Assembly (NCBI RefSeq): GCF_027530345.1
Contig: NZ_JAPZQK010000013.1
Location: 124,001 to 188,000 of the forward strand
DNA: 64,000 nt
Reading direction: 5' to 3'
Source: Silanimonas sp.
GTDB lineage: Bacteria > Pseudomonadota > Gammaproteobacteria > Xanthomonadales > Xanthomonadaceae
Shown: positions 44,590 to 59,709 of the stretch, piece after piece
Layout of the letters: the number at the start of each line of letters is the position of its first letter
Position numbering within the stretch: position 1 is the stretch's first letter
The notes under the pieces: generated by a model
The model's database searches: none
Told to the model about the DNA's origin: nothing
What the model saw: only the letters and a program-made list of their open reading frames with translations
Made by a program: the position numbers and the translations under genes

Positions 44590-46122
44590 TTAGGCTTCGG
44601 GGCGCATGTACGGGAACAGCAGCACATCGCGGATCGACGCGCGGTCGGTGAGCAGCATCACCAGGCGGTCGATGCCGATGCCCAAGCCGCCGGTGGGGGC
44701 CAGGCCCACTTCCAGCGCGCGGATGTAGTCGGCGTCGAAGTGCATGGCCTCGTCATCGCCGGCGTCCTTGGCTTCGACCTGTGCCTTGAAGCGGGCGGCC
44801 TGGTCTTCCGGATCGTTGAGCTCGGAGAACCCGTTCGCGATCTCCTTGCCGCCGACGAACAGCTCGAAGCGATCGGTGATGCCCGGCTCGGTGTCGCTCT
44901 CGCGGGCCAGCGGGCTGACTTCCACCGGGTAGTGCGTGATGAAGGTCGGCTGCACGAGGTTGCCCTCGACCAGCTTCTCGAAGAGCTCGAGCAGCAGCTT
45001 GCCCCAGCCGTAGGACGGCTTCACGTGCACGCCGTGGCGGGCGCAATGCTTGGCCAGCGCCTCGCGGTCGCGGCAGTCGGCGGCGGTGATCGTGGGGTCG
45101 GCTTCGCGCACGGCATCGTCCATGCGCCAGCGGCGGAACGCGGGGCCGAGGTCGATCGCCCTGCCCTCCCATTCCAGCGCGGTGCGGCCGAGCACCTCCT
45201 GCGCGACGTCGCGGATCACGCCTTCGGTGAGGTCCATGATCTCGGTATACGTGGCGTAGGCCTCGTACAGCTCGAGCATGGTGAACTCGGGGTTGTGCCG
45301 CGTCGACACGCCCTCGTTGCGGAAATTGCGGTTGATCTCGTACACGCGCTCGAAGCCGCCGACGACGAGGCGCTTCAGGTACAGCTCGGGCGCGACGCGG
45401 AGGTACAGATCGAGGTCCAGCGCGTTGTGGTGCGTCATGAACGGCTTGGCCGTGGCGCCGCCGGGGATGTAATGCATCATCGGCGTCTCGACCTCGAGGA
45501 AGCGCCGCGCGTCGAGCCAGCGGCGCATCGCGCCGATGATCCGCGAGCGCAGCACGAAGACCTCGCGCGACTCCTCGCTGACGATGGTGTCGACATAGCG
45601 CATGCGGTAGCGCTGCTCGACGTCGGCGAGGCCGTGGAACTTGTCCGGCAGCGGGCGCAGGGCCTTCGTAAGCAGGCGGATGGCCGCCACCTTGACCGAC
45701 AGCTCGCCGGTGCGCGTGCGGGTGAGGCCACCTTCGACCGCGACGATGTCGCCGATGTCCCAGCCCTTGAAGGCGTCGTAGCTCTCCCCCAGGTCGGCGC
45801 CGACCAGATAGAGCTGGATGCGGCCGCTCATGTCCTGCAGCTGTGCGAACGCTGCCTTGCCCATCACGCGCTTCGCCATCAGGCGGCCAGCGATTCGAAC
45901 CTCGCGCCCGCCGGCTTCCAGCGCTTCGGCCGTCCACTGGTCCTTGTCGGCGAACTCGCCCTGCAGATCACCCGCGTAGTGCTCGCGCTTGGCGTCGTTC
46001 GGGAAAGCGACGCCCTGGCCGCGCAGCGCCGTCAATTTCGCGCGGCGCTCGGCGATGAGCTTGTTCTCATCAAGGGCGTTCTCGGCGGCAGGCGTCGGCT
46101 GGGCGTTGGTTTGTTCGGACAT
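44590..46122 (-). CDS. lysS: Lysyl-tRNA synthetase (class II)
   Basis: Charges tRNA-Lys. 510 residues (E. coli 505). An N-terminal OB-fold anticodon-binding domain (about 65-180, including [18 protein letters not shown]) precedes the class II core with motif 1 ([21 protein letters not shown]), motif 2 ([23 protein letters not shown]) and motif 3 ([15 protein letters not shown]). The ATG at 46122 gives the usual disordered start ([15 protein letters not shown]). It is last in the recJ-prfB-lysS group and is followed by a strong terminator. Confidence 0.97.
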   Translation of the reverse strand: MSEQTNAQPTPAAENALDENKLIAERRAKLTALRGQGVAFPNDAKREHYAGDLQGEFADKDQWTAEALEAGGREVRIAGRLMAKRVMGKAAFAQLQDMSGRIQLYLVGADLGESYDAFKGWDIGDIVAVEGGLTRTRTGELSVKVAAIRLLTKALRPLPDKFHGLADVEQRYRMRYVDTIVSEESREVFVLRSRIIGAMRRWLDARRFLEVETPMMHYIPGGATAKPFMTHHNALDLDLYLRVAPELYLKRLVVGGFERVYEINRNFRNEGVSTRHNPEFTMLELYEAYATYTEIMDLTEGVIRDVAQEVLGRTALEWEGRAIDLGPAFRRWRMDDAVREADPTITAADCRDREALAKHCARHGVHVKPSYGWGKLLLELFEKLVEGNLVQPTFITHYPVEVSPLARESDTEPGITDRFELFVGGKEIANGFSELNDPEDQAARFKAQVEAKDAGDDEAMHFDADYIRALEVGLAPTGGLGIGIDRLVMLLTDRASIRDVLLFPYMRPEA

Positions 46123-46202
46123 GGGGGCGTCAGGCGGAAGAGGTTGGGTGCAGGAAGGAGGCAATGCGTCGGCGAGCGCCGAGGGCCGCGGGGGCGATGC
46201 GG

Positions 46203-47328
46203 TCAGGCCGCATCGCTCCGTTTCGCGCCGACCTCGAGGCCGGCCTTCAGGCTCGCCTCGACGAATTCGTCGAGGTCGCCGTCGAGCACCTTCTGCGTGT
46301 CGCTGCGCTCGATGCCGGTGCGCAGGTCCTTGATGCGGCTCTGGTCGAGCACATAGTTGCGGATCTGGCTGCCCCAGCCGATGTCGGACTTGGTCGCCTC
46401 GACGGCGTCCTTCTCGGCGTTGCGCTTCTGGATCTCGAGCTCGTACAGCTTCGCGGCCAGCATCTTCATCGCGGTGTCGCGGTTCTGGTGCTGGCTGCGG
46501 CCGTTCTGGCAGGCCACGACGATGCCGGTCGGCACGTGCGTGATGCGCACCGCTGATTCGGTCTTGTTCACGTGCTGACCGCCGGCGCCCGAGGAGCGGT
46601 AGACGTCGGTCTTGAGGTCGGCCGGGTTGATCGTGATGTCGATGTTGTCGTCGACTTCCGGCGAGACGAACACCGAGGTGAAGCTCGTGTGCCGGCGGTT
46701 GTCGGAGTCGAACGGCGACTTGCGCACTAGGCGGTGCACGCCCGTCTCGGTCTTCAGCCAGCCGTAGGCGTAGTCGCCTTCGATGCGCACCGTCGCCGAC
46801 TTGATGCCGGCCACGTCGCCACCGCTGACTTCCATCAGCTCGGTCTTCCAGCCGCGCGATTCGCACCAGCGCAGGTACATGCGCAGCAGGATTTCGGCCC
46901 AGTCCTGCGCCTCGGTGCCACCGGCACCGGCCTGGATGTCGACGAAGGCGCTGGCGCTGTCCATCTTGCCGCTGAACATGCGCTGGAACTCGAGCTTCTC
47001 GAGATGCACCTGCGCGGCATCGACGTCGGCCACCACCGCGTTGAAGGTGTCCTCGTCGTTCTCCATCTCGGCCAGCTCGAGCAGCTCCAGCGCGCCGGTG
47101 AATCCATCGTCGAGCGTCTTCAGGCCATGCACGACCTTCTCGAGCGCCGCGCGCTCGCGGCCGAGGCCTTGGGCCTTTTCGGGCTCGTTCCAGATCGTCG
47201 GGCTTTCCAGCTCGCGACTGACTTCTTCTAGACGTTCGACCTTCTGGTCGTAGTCAAAGGTACCCCCTGAGCACATCCAGCCGGCCCTTGAGGTCGGCGA
47301 TGCGCTGGCGCACGGGATTGGTCTCCAT
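46203..47328 (-). CDS. prfB: Peptide chain release factor 2 (programmed +1 frameshift)
   Basis: Terminates translation at UGA and UAA. The gene is split: a 24-codon first frame ([20 protein letters not shown]...) ends in an in-frame UGA at 47256-47254. The remaining 350 codons are in the +1 frame, starting with Asp. The joined product is 374 residues (E. coli 365). The stop-recognition motif RKSPFD, the GGQ motif ([17 protein letters not shown]) and the conserved [10 protein letters not shown] are intact. Low RF2 lets the ribosome slip and make more RF2, a classic autoregulation. It lies 61 nt after recJ and before lysS. Confidence 0.97.
47253..47268 (-). promoter_or_regulatory. prfB frameshift signal
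   Basis: The minus strand reads AGG GGG TAC CTT TGA C: an internal Shine-Dalgarno-like AGGGGG, the slippery CUU codon and the weak UGA-C stop context. It matches the E. coli site except for TAC in place of TAT. Slippage moves CUU to UUU and resumes at GAC. Confidence 0.96.
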
Positions 47329-47389
47329 GGCGCGTTCTCGTGTTCGTGAAAGACCGCGGAGTTTATCAGGCCGCGCGGCGAGCCCGGGC

Positions 47390-49108
47390 TCAGGCCGCCC
47401 ACCAGTGCCGGACGAGGAGCTGCACGTCGCGCCGGCCGCGGAAATCGTCGAGATCGAGGCCGAAGGCCAGGCGCACGCGATCTGGCGGTGCGCCGAGGGC
47501 GGCGCCCCCGAAATGGATGGCGTTGACCGGGCCGAGGCGACCCGGCATGCCGAGTTCAAACTTGAGATGGCGCTCTGCCAGAACCTTCCATGAGCGCACT
47601 TCGAATTCGCCGTCGAAGAGGGGCTCGGGGAAGCCCTGCCCCCAGGGCCCAGCCAGGCGCAGCGCCTCGGCGGTCGGCCGATTCAATTCCTGCGGCGCGA
47701 GTTCGCCATCGGACCACAGTTCGGACTCGCGCAGCTCGTCGGTGAGCCGGCGGGCCACGGCCGCCTCGAAGGCGTGGCGGAACGCGTCGAAGTGGGCGGC
47801 GTCGAGGCTCAGGCCGGCCGCCATCGCGTGGCCGCCGTAGCGGAGGATCAAACCGGGATGCAGGGCATCGACATCCGCCAGCGCATCGCGCACGTGCACG
47901 CCGGGAATGGAGCGGGCGGAGCCGCGCAGTGTCGTCGAACCCGCATCGGCGGGCGCGAAGGCGATCACCGGTCGGTGCAGCTTCTCCTTGAGCTTCGAAG
48001 CCACCAGACCGACCACGCCGGGGTGCCAGCTCTCGTCGCGCAGGCAATACGCATCGTGGCCACCCTCGGGCAGCGGCAGCGCCGAGGCCGCGGCTTCGGC
48101 GTCGTCGACCATCTGCTGCTGCAGTTCGCGGCGCTCGGCATTGATGGCGTCGAGTTGCTTCGCGAGCTGCATCGCGCGTTCGGCATCGTCGGTGAGCAGG
48201 CACTCGATGCCGAGGGTCATGTCCTCCAACCGACCGGCGGCATTGATGCGCGGCCCGATGCCGAAGCCGATGTCGGTGGCGGTGAGCACCGGCAGACGGC
48301 GCTGGGCGACCTCCGACAAGGCCAACACGCCCGGCTGTCCGCGGCCTTCGCGCAGGCGCTTGAGGCCCGCAGCGACCAGCAGACGGTTGTTGTCGTCGAG
48401 CGGCACGAGATCGGCCACGGTTCCCACGGCCACGAGGTCAAGCAGGCTCGACAGGTCGGCCTCCGCGCCGGGTTCGCCGCGGTCCCGAAGCCGCGCGCGC
48501 AGCGCCAGCAACAAGTAGAACACCACGCCGACGCCGGCCAGCGCCTTGCTCGGGAACCCGTCACCGCGCAGGTTCGGATTGACGATGGCGTCAGCGGCAG
48601 GGAGCTCCTCGCCGGGCAGATGATGGTCGGTGACCAGCACCTGCCAACCTCGCGCTTTCGCCGCGGCCACGCCGGGCAGGCAGGCGATGCCGGAGTCGAC
48701 GGTGATAACGAGGTCCGGCGCGATCGGCGCCAGCTCCTCCTCGACCAGGGCCGGCGACAGGCCGTAACCGTGGGCGATGCGATGCGGTACTCGGTAGGAC
48801 ACGTGCCGAGCGCCGAGCAGGCGCAGGCCGCGCACCGCGACCGCCGTGCCGGTCGCACCATCGCAGTCGAAATCGCCCACCACGACGATGTGGGCATCGC
48901 GACGCAGCGCGGCATGAAGCAGGTCCACAGCGACGTCAATGCCGCCCAACTTCTGTGGCGCCAGCAGCTTCGCCAGCTTCAGTTCGGCCTGCTCGGCAGA
49001 AGCGATGCCCCGAGCGGCGTACAGCCGCTGCAGGAGTGGGGGAACGTGGGACGGCCAGTCACCGACGGCCGGGACGTCGCGGCGGCGCAGGGTCGGCGAT
49101 GCCGTCAC
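47390..49108 (-). CDS. recJ: Single-stranded-DNA exonuclease RecJ
   Basis: 5'-3' exonuclease for ssDNA in RecF-pathway recombination and mismatch repair. 572 residues. DHH-family motifs: [11 protein letters not shown] (D79, D81, D83), [18 protein letters not shown] (H162-H163), a conserved NPN, then DHHA1 ([11 protein letters not shown]) and the OB fold near the end. The GTG at 49108 is chosen because it gives the family N-terminus (LRRRDVP), has AAGGGC upstream and overlaps the preceding stop (GTGA). A TTG further up at 49144 lies inside the previous gene. Confidence 0.96.
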   Translation of the reverse strand: MTASPTLRRRDVPAVGDWPSHVPPLLQRLYAARGIASAEQAELKLAKLLAPQKLGGIDVAVDLLHAALRRDAHIVVVGDFDCDGATGTAVAVRGLRLLGARHVSYRVPHRIAHGYGLSPALVEEELAPIAPDLVITVDSGIACLPGVAAAKARGWQVLVTDHHLPGEELPAADAIVNPNLRGDGFPSKALAGVGVVFYLLLALRARLRDRGEPGAEADLSSLLDLVAVGTVADLVPLDDNNRLLVAAGLKRLREGRGQPGVLALSEVAQRRLPVLTATDIGFGIGPRINAAGRLEDMTLGIECLLTDDAERAMQLAKQLDAINAERRELQQQMVDDAEAAASALPLPEGGHDAYCLRDESWHPGVVGLVASKLKEKLHRPVIAFAPADAGSTTLRGSARSIPGVHVRDALADVDALHPGLILRYGGHAMAAGLSLDAAHFDAFRHAFEAAVARRLTDELRESELWSDGELAPQELNRPTAEALRLAGPWGQGFPEPLFDGEFEVRSWKVLAERHLKFELGMPGRLGPVNAIHFGGAALGAPPDRVRLAFGLDLDDFRGRRDVQLLVRHWWAA

Positions 49109-50025
49109 GCGAAGCCCTTGAACGCCGGCTTCCAGAACCGCCAACGTTGGTTCCGCTCGAGCGAGACACGATGACCATCGGCGAAGTCGAGGCGCAGCTG
49201 CGCGAAGGCGCCCTGCGCCATCGACGCCATCGCCAGCGCGAGCAGATCGTCGATGACCGCCCAGCGTCGCTCGGCACGGAGGTCGATCAGGCCGGGTTTC
49301 GTGGCATCGACGCGATCACTTACCGCGGCACCGGCCGCCTGCGCATACGCGGCAAGCTCCGGATCGGCGGTGGCGACATGCCCTTCGGGGCCTTCGATCT
49401 GGTCGGGAAGCCCGCCTTCGCCCCAAAACCACAGGCTGTTCGCTGGCGGCAGGCTGCGGCGCGCGCGCTCGGCATTGACCGGGTGCTGGTGCATCAGCAC
49501 TTGGGCCTCGCCCATCAGGCTCCGCCAGCGGCGGGCGTCCGGGCCTTCAGGCAGGTAGGGAAAGGCGTCATCGCCAAGCGCCGCGAGCGGGTGCGGAAAG
49601 GACGGCAAGCGCGTCTCTCGCGGACACTGCACCGACCACGCTTCCGCTTCGCGGGCTTCGAAGACGTAACCGAAATCGCCGAACAGCGGCTTCAGCGGGG
49701 CCATCAACGCCTCGGCGTCCTCCGCCGTGAGCCCGAGGTTTCCCCAGGCCATCAGCCTCGCCGTGGTGAGGTCGGGCTGCAACCACACGGGATCGGCACG
49801 CAGCCATTGGAACGGCTGCACGTCGCCTCCGGGCTTCAAGCGCCGCTCCATGAGAGCAGCGCTGGGCCACTGGCCCACCGGGCGCAGGCGGAACGGCCGA
49901 CGCAGCTGGGCGAGTTCGCCCGCCTCGGTATCGCTCGTCGCCGCACGGCCCAGGGCCTTCGCAACGGCGGGCGATAGACCCTGGCCGGCGAAGTACCTGC
50001 GAGCCGGAAGCAGCAGCGTCAGCAC
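49105..50025 (-). CDS. rpfE: RpfE-like protein of unknown function
   Basis: 306 residues. Its place between greA and recJ is that of rpfE in Xanthomonas, which from memory is sometimes annotated as phosphoglycerate-mutase-like and mildly affects extracellular enzymes. Visible segments: PFQWLRADPVWLQPDLTTARLMAWGNLGL, LMHQHPVNAERARRSLPPANSLWFWGEGGLP and the basic end [16 protein letters not shown]. The HQHPVNAERA ... NSLWFWG pattern is shared by a conserved family in betaproteobacteria and Xanthomonadales. No signal peptide. The name rests mainly on position. Coupled to recJ by a 4-nt overlap. Confidence 0.7.
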   Translation of the reverse strand: MLTLLLPARRYFAGQGLSPAVAKALGRAATSDTEAGELAQLRRPFRLRPVGQWPSAALMERRLKPGGDVQPFQWLRADPVWLQPDLTTARLMAWGNLGLTAEDAEALMAPLKPLFGDFGYVFEAREAEAWSVQCPRETRLPSFPHPLAALGDDAFPYLPEGPDARRWRSLMGEAQVLMHQHPVNAERARRSLPPANSLWFWGEGGLPDQIEGPEGHVATADPELAAYAQAAGAAVSDRVDATKPGLIDLRAERRWAVIDDLLALAMASMAQGAFAQLRLDFADGHRVSLERNQRWRFWKPAFKGFA

Positions 50026-50029
50026 GACG

Positions 50030-50502
50030 TCAGGGGATGTAGCTGACGCCGGTGATCTCGAACTCGCGCTGGCCGCCCGGCGCTTCGATGGTGACGGTGT
50101 CGCCTTCGTGCTTGCCGATCAAGGCGCGCGCCACCGGCGAGGAGATCGAGATCAGGCGCTGCTTGATGTCGCTCTCGAGGTCGCCAACGATGGTGTACGT
50201 GACCTTGTCGTCGGTATCGACGTCGGCCAGCTCGACCGTCGCACCGAAGACGATGCGCGAGCCGGCGTTCAACGAGGCGATGTCGATCACCTGGGCGTGC
50301 GAGAGCGTGTACTCGAGCTCCTTGATGCGGCCCTCGATGAAGCCCTGCATCTCGCGCGCGGCGTGGTACTCGGCGTTTTCCTTGAGGTCGCCGTGGGCGC
50401 GGGCCTCGGCGATCGCCTCGATGACCTTCGGGCGATCGACGGTCTTCAGCTTCTCGAGCTCGTCGCGCAGGCGCGTCGCGCCCTTGCTCGTCAGCGGGGC
50501 TC

Positions 50503-50506
<4 letters not shown>
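50030..50506 (-). CDS. greA: Transcription elongation factor GreA
   Basis: Rescues backtracked RNA polymerase by stimulating cleavage of the 3' end. 158 residues, normal length. The N-terminal coiled coil (1-75) carries the acidic tip ([13 protein letters not shown]), and the C-terminal FKBP-like domain (80-158) contains [16 protein letters not shown]. The ATG overlaps the carB stop by 4 nt, so greA is translated from the car operon message. This arrangement is typical of Xanthomonadales and Pseudomonas. Confidence 0.97.
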
Positions 50507-53733
<3,227 letters not shown>

Positions 53734-53734
53734 G

Positions 53735-54871
53735 TCAGCGGGCTCCCTGCGGGTGGGCCTGCATCAGGCCGATGAAGCGGTCGAACAGGCCGGCCACGTC
53801 GTGCGGACCGGGGCTGGCTTCGGGATGGCCCTGGAAGCTGAAGGCTGGCACGTCGGTGCGCGCGATGCCCTGGTTGCTGCCGTCGAACAGCGAGCGGTGC
53901 GTGACGCGCAGCGTCGCGGGCAGCGTGCCCTCGTCGACGGCGAAGCCGTGGTTCTGGCTGGTGATCATCACGCGGCCGGAATCGAGGTCCTGCACCGGGT
54001 GGTTCGCGCCGTGGTGGCCGAACTTCATCTTCAGCGTCTTCGCGCCGCTGGCCAGCGCCAGCAGCTGGTGGCCGAGGCAAATGCCAAAGGTCGGCACGCC
54101 GGCCTTGAGGATCTCGACGATCGCGGCGATGGCGTAATCACAGGGCGCCGGGTCGCCGGGGCCGTTCGACAGGAACACGCCGTCGGGCTTCATCGCCAGC
54201 ACGTCGGCGGCGGGCGTCTTGGCCGGCACCACCGTCAGGCGGCAGCCGCGGTCGGCGAGCAGGCGCAGGATGTTGGTCTTGACACCGAAGTCGTAGGCCA
54301 CGACATGGAAGCGGCCGTCGGCCTTCGCGAAACCGCCGCGGTCGAGGTCCAGCGAGCCTTCCGTCCACTCGTGGACGCGGTCGGTGGTGACGACCTGGGC
54401 GAGGTCGAGGTTCTTCAGGCCCGGGAACTTGCGGGCGGCCTCGATGGCCTTGTCGGCGTCGATCTCACCGGCCATCAGCGCGCCGTTCTGGGCGCCGCGC
54501 TCGCGCAGCAGGCGCGTCAGCTTGCGGGTGTCAATGCCGGCGATGGCGACGACGCCGCGCTTCGCCAGCCATTCCGGCAGCGCCTCGCGCGAACGCCAGT
54601 TGCTGGGGCGGCGCGGCACGTCGCGGACGATCAGGCCGGCGCACCAGACCTTGGCAGCCTCGTCGTCTTCGGGCGTGAAGCCGGTATTGCCGATGTGCGG
54701 GTAGGTCAGGGTGACCATCTGGCGCGCGTAGGAGGGGTCGGTCAGCACTTCCTGGTAGCCGGTGAGCGCGGTGTTGAACACCACTTCACCCACGGAAAGG
54801 CCGGGCGCGCCGACGGAAACGCCCTCGAATACGGTTCCGTCTTCGAGCGCGAGAATGGCGGGTTGGGTCAC
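53735..54871 (-). CDS. carA: Carbamoyl-phosphate synthase small subunit (glutaminase)
   Basis: Hydrolyses glutamine and channels ammonia to CarB. 378 residues (E. coli 382). The N-terminal CPSase_sm domain ([17 protein letters not shown]) precedes the class I glutamine amidotransferase domain with nucleophile C265 ([12 protein letters not shown]), H349 and E351 (QGHPEASPG). The start is GTG at 54871, giving [12 protein letters not shown]; upstream in-frame residues are not conserved. The 180 nt before it show no clear arginine or pyrimidine control element. Confidence 0.97.
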   Translation of the reverse strand: MTQPAILALEDGTVFEGVSVGAPGLSVGEVVFNTALTGYQEVLTDPSYARQMVTLTYPHIGNTGFTPEDDEAAKVWCAGLIVRDVPRRPSNWRSREALPEWLAKRGVVAIAGIDTRKLTRLLRERGAQNGALMAGEIDADKAIEAARKFPGLKNLDLAQVVTTDRVHEWTEGSLDLDRGGFAKADGRFHVVAYDFGVKTNILRLLADRGCRLTVVPAKTPAADVLAMKPDGVFLSNGPGDPAPCDYAIAAIVEILKAGVPTFGICLGHQLLALASGAKTLKMKFGHHGANHPVQDLDSGRVMITSQNHGFAVDEGTLPATLRVTHRSLFDGSNQGIARTDVPAFSFQGHPEASPGPHDVAGLFDRFIGLMQAHPQGAR

Positions 54872-55054
54872 TTCGATCGCCTTACGGTGGGGTGACTCGC
54901 GCGCGGCGTGCGCTTCCCTTGCACCGGCCGAAGGCAGGCGCATGGGAGGGGAGTCAGGCGAGCCGGAATTCTAGCCGCGAAGCCCGCGTGACGCCAGCGG
55001 AATCCGCCTTGGGCGCCGGCATCTCGTTCAGCGAGGGACCCGGTCCCGCCGCGG

Positions 55055-55780
55055 TCAGTCCCGCGCCTTGGCCGCCACCCAGTCGCGCATCGTGTAGTGG
55101 CCCGGCGGCTGCCCGGCCAGCCATTCGCCGACCGCCAGCGCGCCGCGGGCGAAGATGTCGCGCGAGGTGGCCCGGTGCGCCAGTTCCACCCGCTCGCCCT
55201 GTCCGACGAACTGCAGCCAGTGTTCGCCGACGATGTCGCCGGCGCGGAGGCTGGCGTAGCGCGGGTCCGCCCCGCCCGCCTTCGCCGAGGCGCCGAGGGC
55301 GAGGGCCGTGCCGGAGGGCGCATCCTTCTTGTGCACGTGGTGGCTCTCCACGATGTCGAGGTCCCAGCCCGGCAGGGCGCGGGCTGCGCGCTCGACGAGG
55401 TCGGAGAGCACCGCCACGCCGAGGCTGAAATTCGCCGACCACAGCACCGGGATCTGCCGGCTTGCGGCTTCGAGGGCCTTCAACTGGTCCAGCGACAGGC
55501 CGGTCGTACCGCTGACGAAAGCCGCACGACGCTGCACGGCCAGGGCCAGGGCCGGGTCGAAGGCCTCGGGCAGGCTGAAGTCGATCAGCAGCCGGAACGC
55601 CGGGGCTTCGGAAAGCCGCATCGCCGGGATGGCGACGCCTTCCGGCACCACGAGACCGGCCGTGCCGCGCGCGACGGCGGCAACGAGATGCAAACGGGCG
55701 AACTCGCCGGACAGCGCGAGGAGGCGCTGGCCCATGCGGCCCGAAGCGCCGTGGACCAGCAGGTCGATGGAGGTCGTCAT
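55055..55780 (-). CDS. dapB: 4-hydroxy-tetrahydrodipicolinate reductase
   Basis: NAD(P)H-dependent step of lysine and diaminopimelate synthesis. 241 residues, slightly short against 270 typical. The dinucleotide motif is VHGASGRMGQRLL (residues 9-21), the active-site signature is ESHHVHKKDAPSGTAL, and the closing VGEWLAGQPPGHYTMRDW is typical. It lies between dnaJ and carA in the same direction, about 55 nt after dnaJ, as in other Xanthomonadales. Confidence 0.96.
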   Translation of the reverse strand: MTTSIDLLVHGASGRMGQRLLALSGEFARLHLVAAVARGTAGLVVPEGVAIPAMRLSEAPAFRLLIDFSLPEAFDPALALAVQRRAAFVSGTTGLSLDQLKALEAASRQIPVLWSANFSLGVAVLSDLVERAARALPGWDLDIVESHHVHKKDAPSGTALALGASAKAGGADPRYASLRAGDIVGEHWLQFVGQGERVELAHRATSRDIFARGALAVGEWLAGQPPGHYTMRDWVAAKARD

Positions 55781-55835
55781 GCGCGCAAGGCTACGCGGCG
55801 CGGCGCGGCGCCTGCAACGCAGGCGGACACGGGGC

Positions 55836-56966
55836 TCAGCCCGTCATGCGGTCCCAGAAGGCCCGGACGCCATCGAAGAAGGTGCTCGACTTCGGAGAGT
55901 GGCGCGCCGCCTCCTCGCCTTCGAAGGTCTGCTCGAACTCCTCGAGCAGCTCGCGCTGTCGTGCGGTGAGGTTCACCGGCGTTTCGACGACAACGCGGGC
56001 ATGCAGGTCGCCGGTCTGGCGCGAACGCACCGAGCGCACGCCCTTGCCGCGAAGGCGGAACAGCTTGCCCGTCTGCGTTTCGGCGGGAACCTTGATCTCG
56101 ACTTCGCCTTCCAGCGTCGGCACCGCGATGCTGGCACCGAGTGCGGCCTGCGAGAAGCGGATGGGGATCTCGCAATACAGGTCATCGCCGTCGCGCTCGA
56201 AGACCGCGTGCGGACGTACCTGCACGTCAACGTAGAGGTCGCCGCTGGGCGCGCCGGGCTGGCCGACTTCGCCCTCGCCCTGCAGACGGATGCGGTCGCC
56301 GGTGTCGACGCCCGCCGGGATCTTCACCGAGAGCGTCTTCTCCTGGCGCACGCGGCCGGTGCCGTGGCACACCTTGCAGGGCTTCGGGATGATCTTCCCA
56401 GCGCCGCCGCAGGTCGGGCACGGCTGCTGCATCTGGAAGATGCCGCGCTGGATGCGCACCTGGCCCATGCCGCGGCAGGTGCCGCAGGTCTCGGTCTTCT
56501 TGTCTTCGGCACCGGTGCCCTCGCAGGAGCCGCAGTTCGCCATCGTCGGCACGTCGATGCGCTTCTCGATGCCAGCGACGGCCTCCTCGAGATCGAGCTC
56601 CATCACGTAGCGCAGGTCCGAGCCGCGGCGCGGACCGCTGCGCTGGCGTCCACCGCCGAAGATGTCCCCGAAGATGTCGCCGAAGATGTCGCCCATGTCG
56701 GCATAGCCGCCCGGGCCGCCGCCACCGCCGCCCATGCCTTGCTCGAAGGCGGCATGGCCGTGCTGGTCGTAGGCGCGACGCTTGTTGGCATCGGAGAGGA
56801 CGTCGTAGGCCTCCTTGGCCTCCTTGAACGCCTCTTCCGCCGCCGCATCGCCGGGATTGCGGTCGGGATGGTGCTTCATCGCCAGCCGGCGATACGCCTT
56901 CTTGAGCTCGTCTTCCGACGCGCCCTTCGAAACGCCCAGCACCTCGTAGTAGTCCCGTTTGCTCAT
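55836..56966 (-). CDS. dnaJ: Chaperone DnaJ (Hsp40)
   Basis: Co-chaperone that delivers clients to DnaK and stimulates its ATPase. 376 residues, type I. The J domain (1-70) has HPD in [11 protein letters not shown] Gly/Phe region (about 75-110) holds three DIFG repeats. Four zinc-finger motifs follow ([32 protein letters not shown]), then the two client-binding beta domains. It lies 104 nt after dnaK, with two hairpins in the gap. The ribosome-binding site is weak. Confidence 0.98.
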   Translation of the reverse strand: MSKRDYYEVLGVSKGASEDELKKAYRRLAMKHHPDRNPGDAAAEEAFKEAKEAYDVLSDANKRRAYDQHGHAAFEQGMGGGGGGPGGYADMGDIFGDIFGDIFGGGRQRSGPRRGSDLRYVMELDLEEAVAGIEKRIDVPTMANCGSCEGTGAEDKKTETCGTCRGMGQVRIQRGIFQMQQPCPTCGGAGKIIPKPCKVCHGTGRVRQEKTLSVKIPAGVDTGDRIRLQGEGEVGQPGAPSGDLYVDVQVRPHAVFERDGDDLYCEIPIRFSQAALGASIAVPTLEGEVEIKVPAETQTGKLFRLRGKGVRSVRSRQTGDLHARVVVETPVNLTARQRELLEEFEQTFEGEEAARHSPKSSTFFDGVRAFWDRMTG

Positions 56967-57000
56967 CCGCTACCCGCTGTTGGTGTCCACGAACGACGCC

Positions 57001-57066
57001 GCGTTGACCGGTTGATCCGGTCGAACGCGGCCCGTTGATCCATGCGAGCCGAAGGCTCGGATGGAT
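57001..57066 (-). repeat. Two adjacent hairpins in the dnaK-dnaJ gap
   Basis: Hairpin 1 (57001-57028): GCGTTGACCGG / CCGGTCGAACGC with a 5-nt loop and one bulged base. Hairpin 2 (57038-57066): ATCCAT..GAGCC / GGCTC..ATGGAT with loop GAA. Neither has a T-run. They could dampen read-through or protect the dnaK message, giving less DnaJ than DnaK. Confidence 0.55.
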
Positions 57067-57070
57067 AACG

Positions 57071-58987
<1,917 letters not shown>

Positions 58988-59045
58988 GGGAGTCTCCTGT
59001 TCTTCGATTCGTCCGGCGCGAGGCGCCGATTCAGTGATGTCTGCG

Positions 59046-59073
59046 AGATGGGTGCGCAGGCGGCCGATTCAAG
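59046..59073 (-). promoter_or_regulatory. Heat-shock (sigma-32) promoter of dnaK
   Basis: The minus strand reads CTTGAA, 15 nt, then CCCATCT, a close match to the sigma-32 consensus (CTTGAA, 11-16 nt, CCCATnT). It lies about 60-85 nt before the dnaK ATG, between grpE and dnaK. dnaK-dnaJ can thus be induced separately from hrcA-grpE. Confidence 0.7.
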
Positions 59074-59123
59074 TCGTCGTCACGCGCGACGCGCCGGCGT
59101 GGCGCGAGCTGTTCAAGGAACCG

Positions 59124-59660
59124 TCAGGCGTCGGCAACGACCACGACCAGCGCCGGCCGCAGCAGGCGCTCGTTGAGCACGTAGCCCTTCTGGAACACGT
59201 CGAGCACCGTGCCGGGGGCGGCCCCCGGGCTCGGCAGCTGGGTCACGGCCTGGTGGAATTCGGGGTTGAAGACCTCGCCCTTCGGGTCGAGCTCGATCAA
59301 GCCGTTGTCCTTGGCGGTCTTGAGCAACTGGCGCAGGGTCAGTTCCAGCCCTTCCTTCAGCGGGTGCGCTTCCGCGCCCGCGGCCTTGAGGCCGGCGTGC
59401 AGGCTGTCGAACACCGGCAGCAGGTCGCCGAGCAGACGCTCGTTGGCGAACTTTCGGGCGCTTTCTACTTCGCGCGCCATGCGGCGGCGCTGGTTTTCCA
59501 GCTCGGCGCGCTCGCGCAGCGTCTGCTCGCGCAGTTCGGCCAGCGCCATCCGCAGCTCGGCGTTCTCGATCTCAACCGGGGACTCGGTGGAGAGGTGTTC
59601 GCCCGGCGCAGCGCCTTCCGGGGCCTCGGCCGGATCGGCCGGCTCGTGCTCGTGGTTCAT
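59124..59660 (-). CDS. grpE: Nucleotide exchange factor GrpE
   Basis: Exchanges ADP for ATP on DnaK. 178 residues. An acidic disordered N-terminus (1-35) is followed by a long coiled coil (about 38-90, [30 protein letters not shown]), a four-helix region, and the C-terminal beta wing that contacts DnaK ([35 protein letters not shown]). It lies 49 nt after hrcA on the same strand. Confidence 0.97.
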   Translation of the reverse strand: MNHEHEPADPAEAPEGAAPGEHLSTESPVEIENAELRMALAELREQTLRERAELENQRRRMAREVESARKFANERLLGDLLPVFDSLHAGLKAAGAEAHPLKEGLELTLRQLLKTAKDNGLIELDPKGEVFNPEFHQAVTQLPSPGAAPGTVLDVFQKGYVLNERLLRPALVVVVADA

Positions 59661-59709
59661 GGGTTTTCCAAGGCCGCCGATGGCGGCAGTTCGGTGACGT
59701 TCGACCCGG

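Noticed and set aside
49109-49144. TTG start for recJ 12 codons upstream
   Set aside because: It lies inside the rpfE-like gene. The GTG at 49108 has a better ribosome site, a 4-nt stop overlap and the conserved N-terminus.
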